Shown here: in pieces, positions 1 to 6,323 of the stretch
Layout of the letters: each line of letters opens with the position of its first letter
Numbering within the stretch: the stretch's first letter is position 1
Assembly: GCA_050946775.1 (NCBI GenBank)
Contig: JBMNVL010000096.1
Span: forward strand, 1-7,329
Direction: 5' to 3'
DNA: 7,329 nt
Source of the DNA: UMGS1474 sp050946775
Lineage (GTDB): Bacteria; Bacillota; Clostridia; Oscillospirales; Acutalibacteraceae
Notes under the pieces: model-generated
Seen by the model: the letters and a program-made list of their open reading frames with translations, nothing else
Database searches by the model: none
What the model was told of the DNA's origin: nothing
Translations under genes and position numbers: made by a program

Positions 1-1
1 T

Positions 2-529
2 GATATCTTTTCCCGACTGCTCAACGACCGCATCATCATGCTGTGCGATGAGATCAACGACTCGACCGCGTCGCTGGTGGTGGCGCAGCTGATCTATCTG
101 GAGGGACAGGATCCCGACAAGGACATCCACCTGTATATCAACAGTCCCGGCGGATCGATCACCGCCGGCATGGCGATCTACGACACCATGCAGTATATCA
201 AGTGCGACGTATCGACCATCTGCATCGGCATGGCGGCCAGCATGGGTTCCTTCCTGCTGGCGGCCGGCGCCAAGGGCAAGCGTCTGGCGCTGCCCAACAG
301 CGAGATCATGATCCATCAGCCGATGGGCGGTGCCCGCGGTCAGGCCAGCGATATCAAGATCCAGGCGGATCACATCCTGTTTATCCGCGGACGGATGAAT
401 CAGCTGTACGCCGATATGACCGGTCAGCCGCTGAAGACCATCGAGAAGGACACCGACCGCGATAACTACATGACCGCCCAGGACGCGCTGGCTTACGGCC
501 TGATCGACAAGGTGGTCGAGCATCGCTGA
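2..529 (+). CDS. clpP: ClpP, ATP-dependent Clp protease proteolytic subunit (5' end missing)
   Basis: This is the serine peptidase subunit that forms a 14-mer barrel and degrades proteins unfolded and fed in by ClpX in the cytoplasm. The frame is open from base 2, so the gene begins outside the window; 175 residues are present out of the usual 190-200, and the ATG at 38 is an internal methionine. The catalytic triad is visible with family spacing: Ser in GMAASMG (codon 239-241), His 25 residues later in MIHQP, and Asp a further 49 residues on in DTDRDN. The glycine-rich INSPGGS strand and the DPDKDI segment are also typical. clpX follows after 30 bp with its own strong ribosome binding site, so the two are probably co-transcribed. 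The N-terminal axial loops and the promoter cannot be judged. Identification is secure. Confidence 0.97.
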   Translation, partial: DIFSRLLNDRIIMLCDEINDSTASLVVAQLIYLEGQDPDKDIHLYINSPGGSITAGMAIYDTMQYIKCDVSTICIGMAASMGSFLLAAGAKGKRLALPNSEIMIHQPMGGARGQASDIKIQADHILFIRGRMNQLYADMTGQPLKTIEKDTDRDNYMTAQDALAYGLIDKVVEHR

Positions 530-559
530 TCTATCAACGAAAGAAGGAGGAGCGGTTGC

Positions 560-1864
560 ATGCCGAAAAATGACGAAACCAGCCGTCCGATCCGTTGTTC
601 CTTCTGCGGCAAATCGCAGGAGGAGGTCACCCGTATGGTGGCCGGTCCCGGCGTGTACATCTGCAACGATTGCGTCAAGCTGTGCCAGAGCATGCTCGAC
701 GAAGAGGGCATGCCGCCCCGGCGGGCGCCCAAGCCGACCGTCAGCACCCGGCTGCCGGTCCCCAAGGAGATCAAGCAGACGCTGGACGAGTATGTGATCG
801 GCCAGGAAAAGGCGAAGATCGCCCTGTCGGTGGCGGTCTATAACCACTACAAACGCATTTACTACGGCAAGGAAAGCGACGTGGAGCTGGGCAAAAGCAA
901 CGTGCTGATGCTCGGCCCGACCGGCGTGGGCAAGACCGCGCTGGCGCAGGCGCTGGCAAAGGCGCTGGACGTGCCCTTCGCCGTGACCGACGCCACCACT
1001 TTGACCGAGGCCGGCTACGTCGGCGAGGACGTGGAAAACATCCTGCTGCGGCTGATCCAGGCCGCGGATTACGACGTGGAACGCGCCGAATACGGCATCA
1101 TTTATATCGACGAGATCGATAAGATCAGCCGCCGCAGCGAAAACCCCTCCATCACCCGCGACGTCAGCGGGGAAGGGGTGCAGCAGGCGCTGCTGAAAAT
1201 ATTGGAAGGAACGGTGGCCAACGTGCCGCCGGCCGGCGGACGCAAGCATCCGCAGCAGGAGTTCATCCAGGTGGATACCTCCCATATCCTGTTTATCCTC
1301 GGCGGCGCCTTTGACGGGATGGCCGACATCGTGGAAAAACGGCTGGGCTCCGGCTCACTGGGCTTCGGCAACGAGGTCAAATCCAAGAAGGATATCGAGC
1401 GTACCCGGCTGCTCCAGCAGGTGATCCCGCAGGATCTGATCAAGTACGGGCTGATCCCCGAGCTGGTCGGCCGTATGCCGGTGATCGCCACGCTGGAGGC
1501 GCTGGACGCCGACGCGCTGGTCAAGATCCTCAGCGAGCCGAAAAACGCTCTGCTCAAGCAATACGGCCATCTGTTCGAGCTGGACAACGTCCGGCTGGAG
1601 TTGACCGACGACGCCAAGCGGGCGATCGCCGCCAAAACGCTGGAGCGGGGCACCGGCGCCCGCGGATTGCGCGCCGTGATGGAGGAGCTGCTGACCGATC
1701 TGATGTTTGAGGTGCCCTCCGATCCCACCGTGGCGCGGGTGGTCATCAACGCCGACTGCGTGGCGGGCACCGCCAAGCCCGAGCTGGTGATCGATCCCGA
1801 GCACAAGTCGCCCCGGCTGAAAGCCCCGCTCAAACGGGACGGCGACCGCAAGGTGACTGCCTGA
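560..1864 (+). CDS. clpX: ClpX, AAA+ unfoldase of the ClpXP protease
   Basis: ClpX is a hexameric ATPase that recognises tagged or damaged proteins, unfolds them and threads them into ClpP. The 434-residue product is full length (family about 420). In order: an N-terminal zinc-binding domain with Cys13, Cys16, Cys35 and Cys38; Walker A GPTGVGKT at 119-126; pore-1 loop GYVG at 152-155; Walker B IIYIDEID at 180-187; pore-2 RKHP at 228-231; the ClpP-docking tripeptide LGF at 267-269 (Gram-positive form of the enterobacterial IGF); arginine finger Arg305 in GRMPV; and sensor-2 GAR at 366-368. The start is fixed by AAGGAGG at 544-550, 9 nt before the ATG. The last 20 or so residues are basic and poorly conserved, as is common. 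Placement directly after clpP matches the functional pairing. All key residues are present, so it should be active. Confidence 0.98.
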   Translation: MPKNDETSRPIRCSFCGKSQEEVTRMVAGPGVYICNDCVKLCQSMLDEEGMPPRRAPKPTVSTRLPVPKEIKQTLDEYVIGQEKAKIALSVAVYNHYKRIYYGKESDVELGKSNVLMLGPTGVGKTALAQALAKALDVPFAVTDATTLTEAGYVGEDVENILLRLIQAADYDVERAEYGIIYIDEIDKISRRSENPSITRDVSGEGVQQALLKILEGTVANVPPAGGRKHPQQEFIQVDTSHILFILGGAFDGMADIVEKRLGSGSLGFGNEVKSKKDIERTRLLQQVIPQDLIKYGLIPELVGRMPVIATLEALDADALVKILSEPKNALLKQYGHLFELDNVRLELTDDAKRAIAAKTLERGTGARGLRAVMEELLTDLMFEVPSDPTVARVVINADCVAGTAKPELVIDPEHKSPRLKAPLKRDGDRKVTA

Positions 1865-1889
1865 TCGAGCGCATCTGTTCCGATATTTT

Positions 1890-1927
1890 CAGACGCCGGA
1901 TGCCTGTTGAAAGACGTCCGGCGTCTG
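1890..1927 (+). promoter_or_regulatory. Perfect 11-bp inverted repeat in the clpX-lon gap
   Basis: The arms CAGACGCCGGA (1890-1900) and TCCGGCGTCTG (1917-1927) are exact reverse complements around a 16-nt loop, 25 bp after the clpX stop. In RNA this would be a stable GC-rich hairpin. There is no T-run after the right arm, nor on the opposite strand, so it does not fit a standard intrinsic terminator. It could be a weak or factor-assisted terminator, an RNA processing or 3'-end stabilising hairpin, or an operator. An overlapping smaller hairpin, GACG-TCCGG-CGTC at 1913-1925, would be mutually exclusive with it. The structure is seen directly; its role is not known. Confidence 0.55.
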
Positions 1928-1940
1928 TGGCAATTTGAAT

Positions 1941-1958
1941 GCTTTACCGATGTAAAGC
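1941..1958 (+). promoter_or_regulatory. 7-bp inverted repeat immediately upstream of the lon ribosome binding site
   Basis: GCTTTAC-CGAT-GTAAAGC is a perfect 7-bp inverted repeat with a 4-nt centre; as RNA it can gain one U-G pair at its base. It ends 2 nt before the lon Shine-Dalgarno sequence AAAGGAGG (1961-1968) and 15 nt before the ATG. The position suits a repressor operator or a translational control hairpin for lon. It is not the CIRCE element of HrcA (TTAGCACTC-N9-GAGTGCTAA) and not the CtsR direct repeat. I could not find a convincing sigma-70 or sigma-A promoter beside it, so whether lon has its own transcript start is open. Confidence 0.45.
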
Positions 1959-1973
1959 GGAAAGGAGGCTCGT

Positions 1974-4382
1974 ATGCCCATTCGAAAACGAGCCGCACGG
2001 GTCAATACCCTGCCGACGCTGGCGCTGCGCGGGATCGTGCCCTTCCCGGGGGTGATGATGCACCTCGACGTGGGACGGCCCCAGTCGCTGGCGGCGCTCA
2101 ACGCCTCTATGGCGCATGAGCAGACGGTGTTTATGGTTGCCCAAAAAGACGTGCAGCAGGAGAATCCCGCCGACGAGGATCTGTACGAGACCGGCGTGGT
2201 GGCGCGGGTGCACCAGGTGCTGCGTCTGCCCGGCGATAACCTGCGGATCATGGCGGAGGGCCTTTATCGCGCCCGTGTGGACGCGTGGTATTCCCAGGAC
2301 GGGATACGGATGGCCTCGGTGCGGGAAAAGCCCGACCGCCATTATCCCGAGATGCTGGAGGGGCTTGCCATGCAGCGGGAATGCCGGTTGTATTGGGACA
2401 AATACGCCGCCGCGGCGTCGATCAGTCCCGACCGTGTCCGGGAGACCGCCGACAAGACCGATTGCGGCGAACTGGCGGATTTTGTCGCCTACCACACGTC
2501 GATTTCCGTCGCGGAAAAACAACCCCTGCTGGAGAACGCCGACGTCACCGCCCGGATGATGGCGCTGCTCAAGCTGCTTGACCGGGAGGTCGCCGTTCAG
2601 CAGCTCGAGGAGTCGATCCACAGCCAGGTGCGGGAGCAAATGGATCAAAACCAGCGGGATTATTACCTGCGCGAGCAGATGCAGGTGATCGCCTCGGAAC
2701 TCGGGGAGGACGACAACCCGGTGGAGGAAGCCGACGAGTACCGCAAGCGTGTAAAGGCTTTGGCCTTGTCGGACGAAAGCCGGGACAAGCTGCTCAAGGA
2801 ATGCGACAAGCTGGCCAAAATGCCCTTCGGCTCTCACGAGGCGACGGTGGTGCGCCAGTATCTGGACACCTGTCTGGAGCTGCCCTGGGGCAAAACGGCG
2901 GACGATACGCTGGATATTACCCGTGCCCGGCAGGTGCTGGACGAGGATCACTACGGACTGGAGAAGGTCAAGGACCGGATCATCGAGATTTTGGCGGTGC
3001 GGAAACTGGCGCCGCAGATCAAGGGCCAGATTCTCTGCCTGGCGGGACCTCCGGGGGTCGGTAAGACCTCGGTCGCCAAATCGGTCGCCCGGGCGATGGG
3101 ACGCCCTTACGTGCGTGTGTCGCTGGGCGGCGTGCGGGACGAGGCGGACATCCGCGGCCACCGCAAGACCTATATCGGCGCCATGCCGGGACGGATCGTC
3201 ACCGCCCTCAAGCAGGCCGGCGTCGCCAATCCGGTGATGCTGCTGGATGAGATCGACAAGATGGGCAACGATTTCCGGGGAGATCCGGCGTCGGCCATGC
3301 TCGAGGTGCTTGACAGCGAGCAGAACACGGCGTTCGTCGATCATTACATAGAGATTCCTTTTGACTTGTCGCAGGTGCTGTTTATCACCACCGCCAACGA
3401 TATCGACAACATTCCCGCGCCGCTCTACGACCGGATGGACGTCATCACCCTGCCCAGCTACACCGCGCAGGAGAAATTCTGCATCGCCAAAGAGCATCTG
3501 CTTCCCAAGCAGATGAAAAAGCACGGGCTGAACCGGCGGATGATGAAGATCAGCGACGCCACTCTGCGGGCAATCATCGAGGGTTACGTCCGGGAAGCCG
3601 GGGTACGGCAGCTCGAGCGGACCATCGCCAAAATCTGCCGCAAGGCGGCCAAGATCATCGTGGCCGGGGAAAAGAAGAGCGTGACCGTCTCCAAGCTGGA
3701 GGATTTTCTCGGACCCCGCCGGTACAAGCCCGAGGACGACCGCCGGCAGGACGAGGTGGGCGTGGTCAACGGGTTGGCCTGGACGGCGGTCGGCGGCGAG
3801 ACCATGCCGGTCGAAGTCGCCGTGCTGGACGGCACCGGCAAGATCGAGCTGACCGGGTCGCTGGGCAACGTGATGAAGGAATCGGCCCACACGGCGGTCA
3901 GTTACGTCCGCTCCCGCGCCGACCGGCTGCAGATCCCGGCGGACTTTTACAAAACCAAAGACATCCACATCCACGTCCCGGAAGGGGCGGTGCCCAAGGA
4001 CGGCCCGTCGGCCGGGGTGACCATGGCGACGGCGCTGGTATCGGCGCTGACCGGCCGCCCGGCGCGGCACGATCTGGCCATGACCGGCGAGATCTCCCTG
4101 CGGGGTCGGGTGCTGCCCATCGGCGGACTGCGGGAAAAGAGCATGGCGGCGTATACCCATCATATGGACACCGTCATCATCCCCGAGCAAAACGCTCCCG
4201 ATCTGGCTGAGGTGGACGCCGTGGTCAAGGAGCACGTCCGGTTCGTCACCGCGTCCCATCTCGATACGGTGATCCAAACGGCGCTGCTGCCCTTGCCCGA
4301 TGAAAAGCCGGCAAAAACCGAACGGCGCCGCCGTCCGGCTGCACCGGCGGCCAAAAGCCGCTCCCGGAGGGATGAGGCATGA
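1974..4382 (+). CDS. lon: Lon, ATP-dependent serine protease (LonA type)
   Basis: Lon is a cytoplasmic homo-hexamer joining an AAA+ motor and a peptidase in one chain; it degrades misfolded and selected regulatory proteins. The 802 residues show the N-terminal substrate-binding domain (about 12-205, starting LPTLALRGIVPFPG), a helical linker rich in charge (205-300), Walker A GPPGVGKT at 358-365, Walker B VMLLDEID at 421-428, sensor-1 TTAN at 472-475, arginine finger in DRMDV (Arg487), sensor-2 Arg545 in EAGVRQLE, and the peptidase domain with the Ser679 (KDGPSAG) and Lys722 (GGLREK) catalytic dyad. This is the soluble LonA layout, with no membrane segments as in LonB. AAAGGAGG at 1961-1968 fixes the start with 5-nt spacing. 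Compared with typical members of about 775-785 residues there is an Arg/Lys/Ala/Pro-rich C-terminal tail (778-802). The stop overlaps the engB start by 4 nt, indicating translational coupling. Confidence 0.98.
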   Translation: MPIRKRAARVNTLPTLALRGIVPFPGVMMHLDVGRPQSLAALNASMAHEQTVFMVAQKDVQQENPADEDLYETGVVARVHQVLRLPGDNLRIMAEGLYRARVDAWYSQDGIRMASVREKPDRHYPEMLEGLAMQRECRLYWDKYAAAASISPDRVRETADKTDCGELADFVAYHTSISVAEKQPLLENADVTARMMALLKLLDREVAVQQLEESIHSQVREQMDQNQRDYYLREQMQVIASELGEDDNPVEEADEYRKRVKALALSDESRDKLLKECDKLAKMPFGSHEATVVRQYLDTCLELPWGKTADDTLDITRARQVLDEDHYGLEKVKDRIIEILAVRKLAPQIKGQILCLAGPPGVGKTSVAKSVARAMGRPYVRVSLGGVRDEADIRGHRKTYIGAMPGRIVTALKQAGVANPVMLLDEIDKMGNDFRGDPASAMLEVLDSEQNTAFVDHYIEIPFDLSQVLFITTANDIDNIPAPLYDRMDVITLPSYTAQEKFCIAKEHLLPKQMKKHGLNRRMMKISDATLRAIIEGYVREAGVRQLERTIAKICRKAAKIIVAGEKKSVTVSKLEDFLGPRRYKPEDDRRQDEVGVVNGLAWTAVGGETMPVEVAVLDGTGKIELTGSLGNVMKESAHTAVSYVRSRADRLQIPADFYKTKDIHIHVPEGAVPKDGPSAGVTMATALVSALTGRPARHDLAMTGEISLRGRVLPIGGLREKSMAAYTHHMDTVIIPEQNAPDLAEVDAVVKEHVRFVTASHLDTVIQTALLPLPDEKPAKTERRRRPAAPAAKSRSRRDEA

Positions 4383-4975
4383 GGATCGAGTCGGCGGTGT
4401 TTGAAACCTCGGCGGCCAGGGTCAGCCAACTGGTGGACAGCGTTTTGCCGGAGGTCGCCTTTTCGGGGCGGTCCAACGTGGGCAAATCTTCGCTGATCAA
4501 CAAGCTGCTCGGGCGCAAAGCACTGGCGCGCACCAGCGCCACTCCCGGCAAGACCGCCACCGTCAACTTTTACCGGCTGGACACGCTGCGGCTGGTGGAT
4601 CTGCCCGGCTACGGATACGCCAAGGTGTCCCGCACCGAAAAACAGCGCTGGGGCGAACTGATCGAGGGCTATTTTGCCGCCGACCGGGACCTGCGGCTGA
4701 CCATGCAGCTGGTGGATATGCGGCATCCGCCCACGGCGGACGACCGGATGATGATCGATTTTCTGACCGAGGCAGGCATCCCCTTCGTGGTGGTTCTCAC
4801 CAAGGCAGATAAACTCAACAAGACCGAACGCGCCGCCCGTATGGCGGCCTTGGAGGAAGAACTGGCCGATTATGAGGGGATCCAGGTGATACCGTTTTCC
4901 GCCGTTACCGGCGAAGGGGTCGAGACCCTGCGGGAGATCCTGGTCGACGTGACCGAAGAGCCTGAGGAGGACTGA
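4379..4975 (+). CDS. engB: EngB/YsxC/YihA ribosome biogenesis GTPase
   Basis: This small TRAFAC-class GTPase acts in late assembly of the 50S ribosomal subunit and is essential in several bacteria. At 198 residues it matches the family (about 195-210). All G motifs are present: G1 GRSNVGKS at 30-37, the G2 region TSATPGKT at 52-59, G3 DLPG in LVDLPGYGYAKVS at 74-77, G4 TKADK at 141-145 and G5 SAVTGEG at 174-180. The ATG lies in an ATGA overlap with the lon stop, and its ribosome binding site GGAGGG (4366-4371, 7-nt spacing) lies inside the end of lon, so its expression is probably coupled to lon translation. The C-terminus is acidic (EEPEED). The lon-engB pairing is common in Firmicutes, which supports the call. 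Confidence 0.97.
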   Translation: MRIESAVFETSAARVSQLVDSVLPEVAFSGRSNVGKSSLINKLLGRKALARTSATPGKTATVNFYRLDTLRLVDLPGYGYAKVSRTEKQRWGELIEGYFAADRDLRLTMQLVDMRHPPTADDRMMIDFLTEAGIPFVVVLTKADKLNKTERAARMAALEEELADYEGIQVIPFSAVTGEGVETLREILVDVTEEPEED

Positions 4976-4978
4976 ACG

Positions 4979-6277
4979 ATGGCGGTTATGGACAATACCG
5001 GAATCAATCCCGCGGGGCATCTGACCTTTGCCGGATGCGATACGGTGGAACTGGCGAAAGAATACGGCACCCCGCTTTATTTGATGGATGAGGACGCCAT
5101 CCGGCAGGCGCTGCGGGATTACAAGCACTCGATCGACGGGTATTATCCCCGGGGCGGTATGGTGGCGTACGCCAGCAAGGCCTGCAGCTTCAAGGAGATG
5201 TACCGCATCGTGGCCGAAGAGGGCTGTGGGGTGGACGTGGTATCGGGCGGCGAGCTGTACACCGCCATGCAGGTGGGATTTCCCGCCGGGCGGATCTGGT
5301 TCCACGGCAACCACAAAACCGTCGAGGAGCTGCGCATGGCGCTGGAATACGGCGTCGGGCGGATCATCGTCGACAACGCCGACGAGATGGATCGTCTGTC
5401 CGCCGTCGCCACGGCTATGGACAAGACCGCCGCGGTCTATCTGCGGATCACTCCCGGCATCGACGCCCATACCCACGATTTTGTCCGTACCGGTCAAATC
5501 GACTGCAAATTCGGTTTCACCCTGGAAAACGGCGAGGCGATGGACGGCGTCAAGCGGGCGCTGACCGTGCCGGGCATCGAACTCAAGGGCTTGCATTGCC
5601 ACGTCGGCTCCCAGATCTTTGACGAACAGCCCTTTACCCACGCCGCCGAGGTGATGCTCGCCTTCATGCGGCAGATCCGCACCGAAACCGGCGTGACGCT
5701 GGGCGAGCTCAACGTGGGCGGCGGCTTCGGCATCAAGTACACCGAGCAGGATCGTCCCAAGAGCAACGCGGAATATATGCGCCTGGTGGCCGCTGCCGCC
5801 CATCAAAAGGCGGACGAGCTGGGCTTTCCCTTCCCGTATATCGTCATCGAGCCGGGCCGTTCGATCGTCGCGCCGGCGGGGATGACCCTGTACACCGTCG
5901 GCAGCGTCAAGAAGATCCCCGGCGTGCGCACCTATCTCAACGTCGACGGCGGTATGGCCGACAATCCCCGGTATATGCTCTATCAAGCGCCCTATACCGT
6001 GGCGGTCGCCAACAAAGCCGATCAGCCGGTCACCGGCAAAGTCACCGTCGCCGGCCGGTGCTGCGAATCGGGCGATCTGATCCAGGAGCACGTACCGCTG
6101 CCGGAATGTGAGGCCGGCGATATCCTGGCGGTACTGGCCACCGGCGCTTACAACTATTCGATGGCCTCTCATTACAACCGGCTGCCCAAGCCGCCGGTGG
6201 TGATGATCCGAAACGGTCAGCCCCGGGTGGTCGTTCGCCGGGAAACCTACGAAGACGTCGCCCGCATGGACATATGA
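4979..6277 (+). CDS. lysA: LysA, diaminopimelate decarboxylase
   Basis: LysA catalyses the last step of lysine synthesis, PLP-dependent decarboxylation of meso-2,6-diaminopimelate to L-lysine, in the cytoplasm. The 432-residue protein is a fold-type III (alanine racemase-like) enzyme. Its N-terminal barrel carries the Schiff-base Lys67 in YASKACS, the HCHVGSQ segment at 206-212, the glycine loop GGGFG at 247-251 that binds the PLP phosphate, and EPGRS at 291-295. The C-terminal beta domain has the active-site cysteine in CCESGD (361-366) and the tyrosine in GAYNYSMASHYN. These features separate it from ornithine/arginine and carboxynorspermidine decarboxylases, though the assignment remains by motif. 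GAGGAGG at 4964-4970 gives the ATG at 4979 (8-nt spacing); an in-frame ATG at 4988 is less well placed. It starts 3 bp after engB, so it is the last gene of the same operon. Confidence 0.95.
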   Translation: MAVMDNTGINPAGHLTFAGCDTVELAKEYGTPLYLMDEDAIRQALRDYKHSIDGYYPRGGMVAYASKACSFKEMYRIVAEEGCGVDVVSGGELYTAMQVGFPAGRIWFHGNHKTVEELRMALEYGVGRIIVDNADEMDRLSAVATAMDKTAAVYLRITPGIDAHTHDFVRTGQIDCKFGFTLENGEAMDGVKRALTVPGIELKGLHCHVGSQIFDEQPFTHAAEVMLAFMRQIRTETGVTLGELNVGGGFGIKYTEQDRPKSNAEYMRLVAAAAHQKADELGFPFPYIVIEPGRSIVAPAGMTLYTVGSVKKIPGVRTYLNVDGGMADNPRYMLYQAPYTVAVANKADQPVTGKVTVAGRCCESGDLIQEHVPLPECEAGDILAVLATGAYNYSMASHYNRLPKPPVVMIRNGQPRVVVRRETYEDVARMDI

Positions 6278-6278
6278 G

Positions 6279-6313
6279 AAAAGAGCCGATCCCGTTTTGG
6301 GATCGGCTCTTTT
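6279..6313. terminator. Bidirectional intrinsic terminator between lysA and the convergent nuclease gene
   Basis: AAAAGAGCCGATCCC (6279-6293) and GGGATCGGCTCTTTT (6299-6313) pair perfectly over 15 bp around a GTTTT loop, starting 2 nt after the lysA stop. On the + strand the stem runs into TTTT; on the - strand the same stem also ends in TTTT. It can therefore stop the protease/lysA operon and the minus-strand gene, which ends 10 bp away at 6324. The sequence is GC-rich in its core like the operon, which suggests it belongs to the original chromosome. Confidence 0.93.
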
Positions 6314-6323
6314 AGCGATCACT

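Noticed and set aside
38..529. ATG at 38 as the clpP start
   Set aside because: Conserved ClpP residues (IFSRLLNDRII) are encoded upstream in the same frame, so the ATG is internal and the gene starts outside the window.
1865..1973. A sigma-A promoter for lon, for example TTGAAA at 1907 or GATATT at 1882
   Set aside because: No partner hexamer of reasonable quality at 16-18 bp spacing could be found for either element.
1102..1998. 298-codon minus-strand frame opposite clpX and the clpX-lon gap
   Set aside because: It has Ser/Arg-rich low-complexity composition typical of a shadow frame and runs through the two inverted repeats; clpX on the other strand is intact.
1944..4277. 777-codon open frame on the minus strand opposite lon
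   Set aside because: It is in codon register with lon and its product is a His/Asp/Gly/Val-rich mirror of Lon with no recognisable domain. Lon itself is fully conserved, so this is a codon-bias shadow.
4160..6322. 720-codon open frame on the minus strand opposite the end of lon, engB and lysA
   Set aside because: It has the same codon-register cause, spans three unrelated genes and a terminator, and shows no domain signature.
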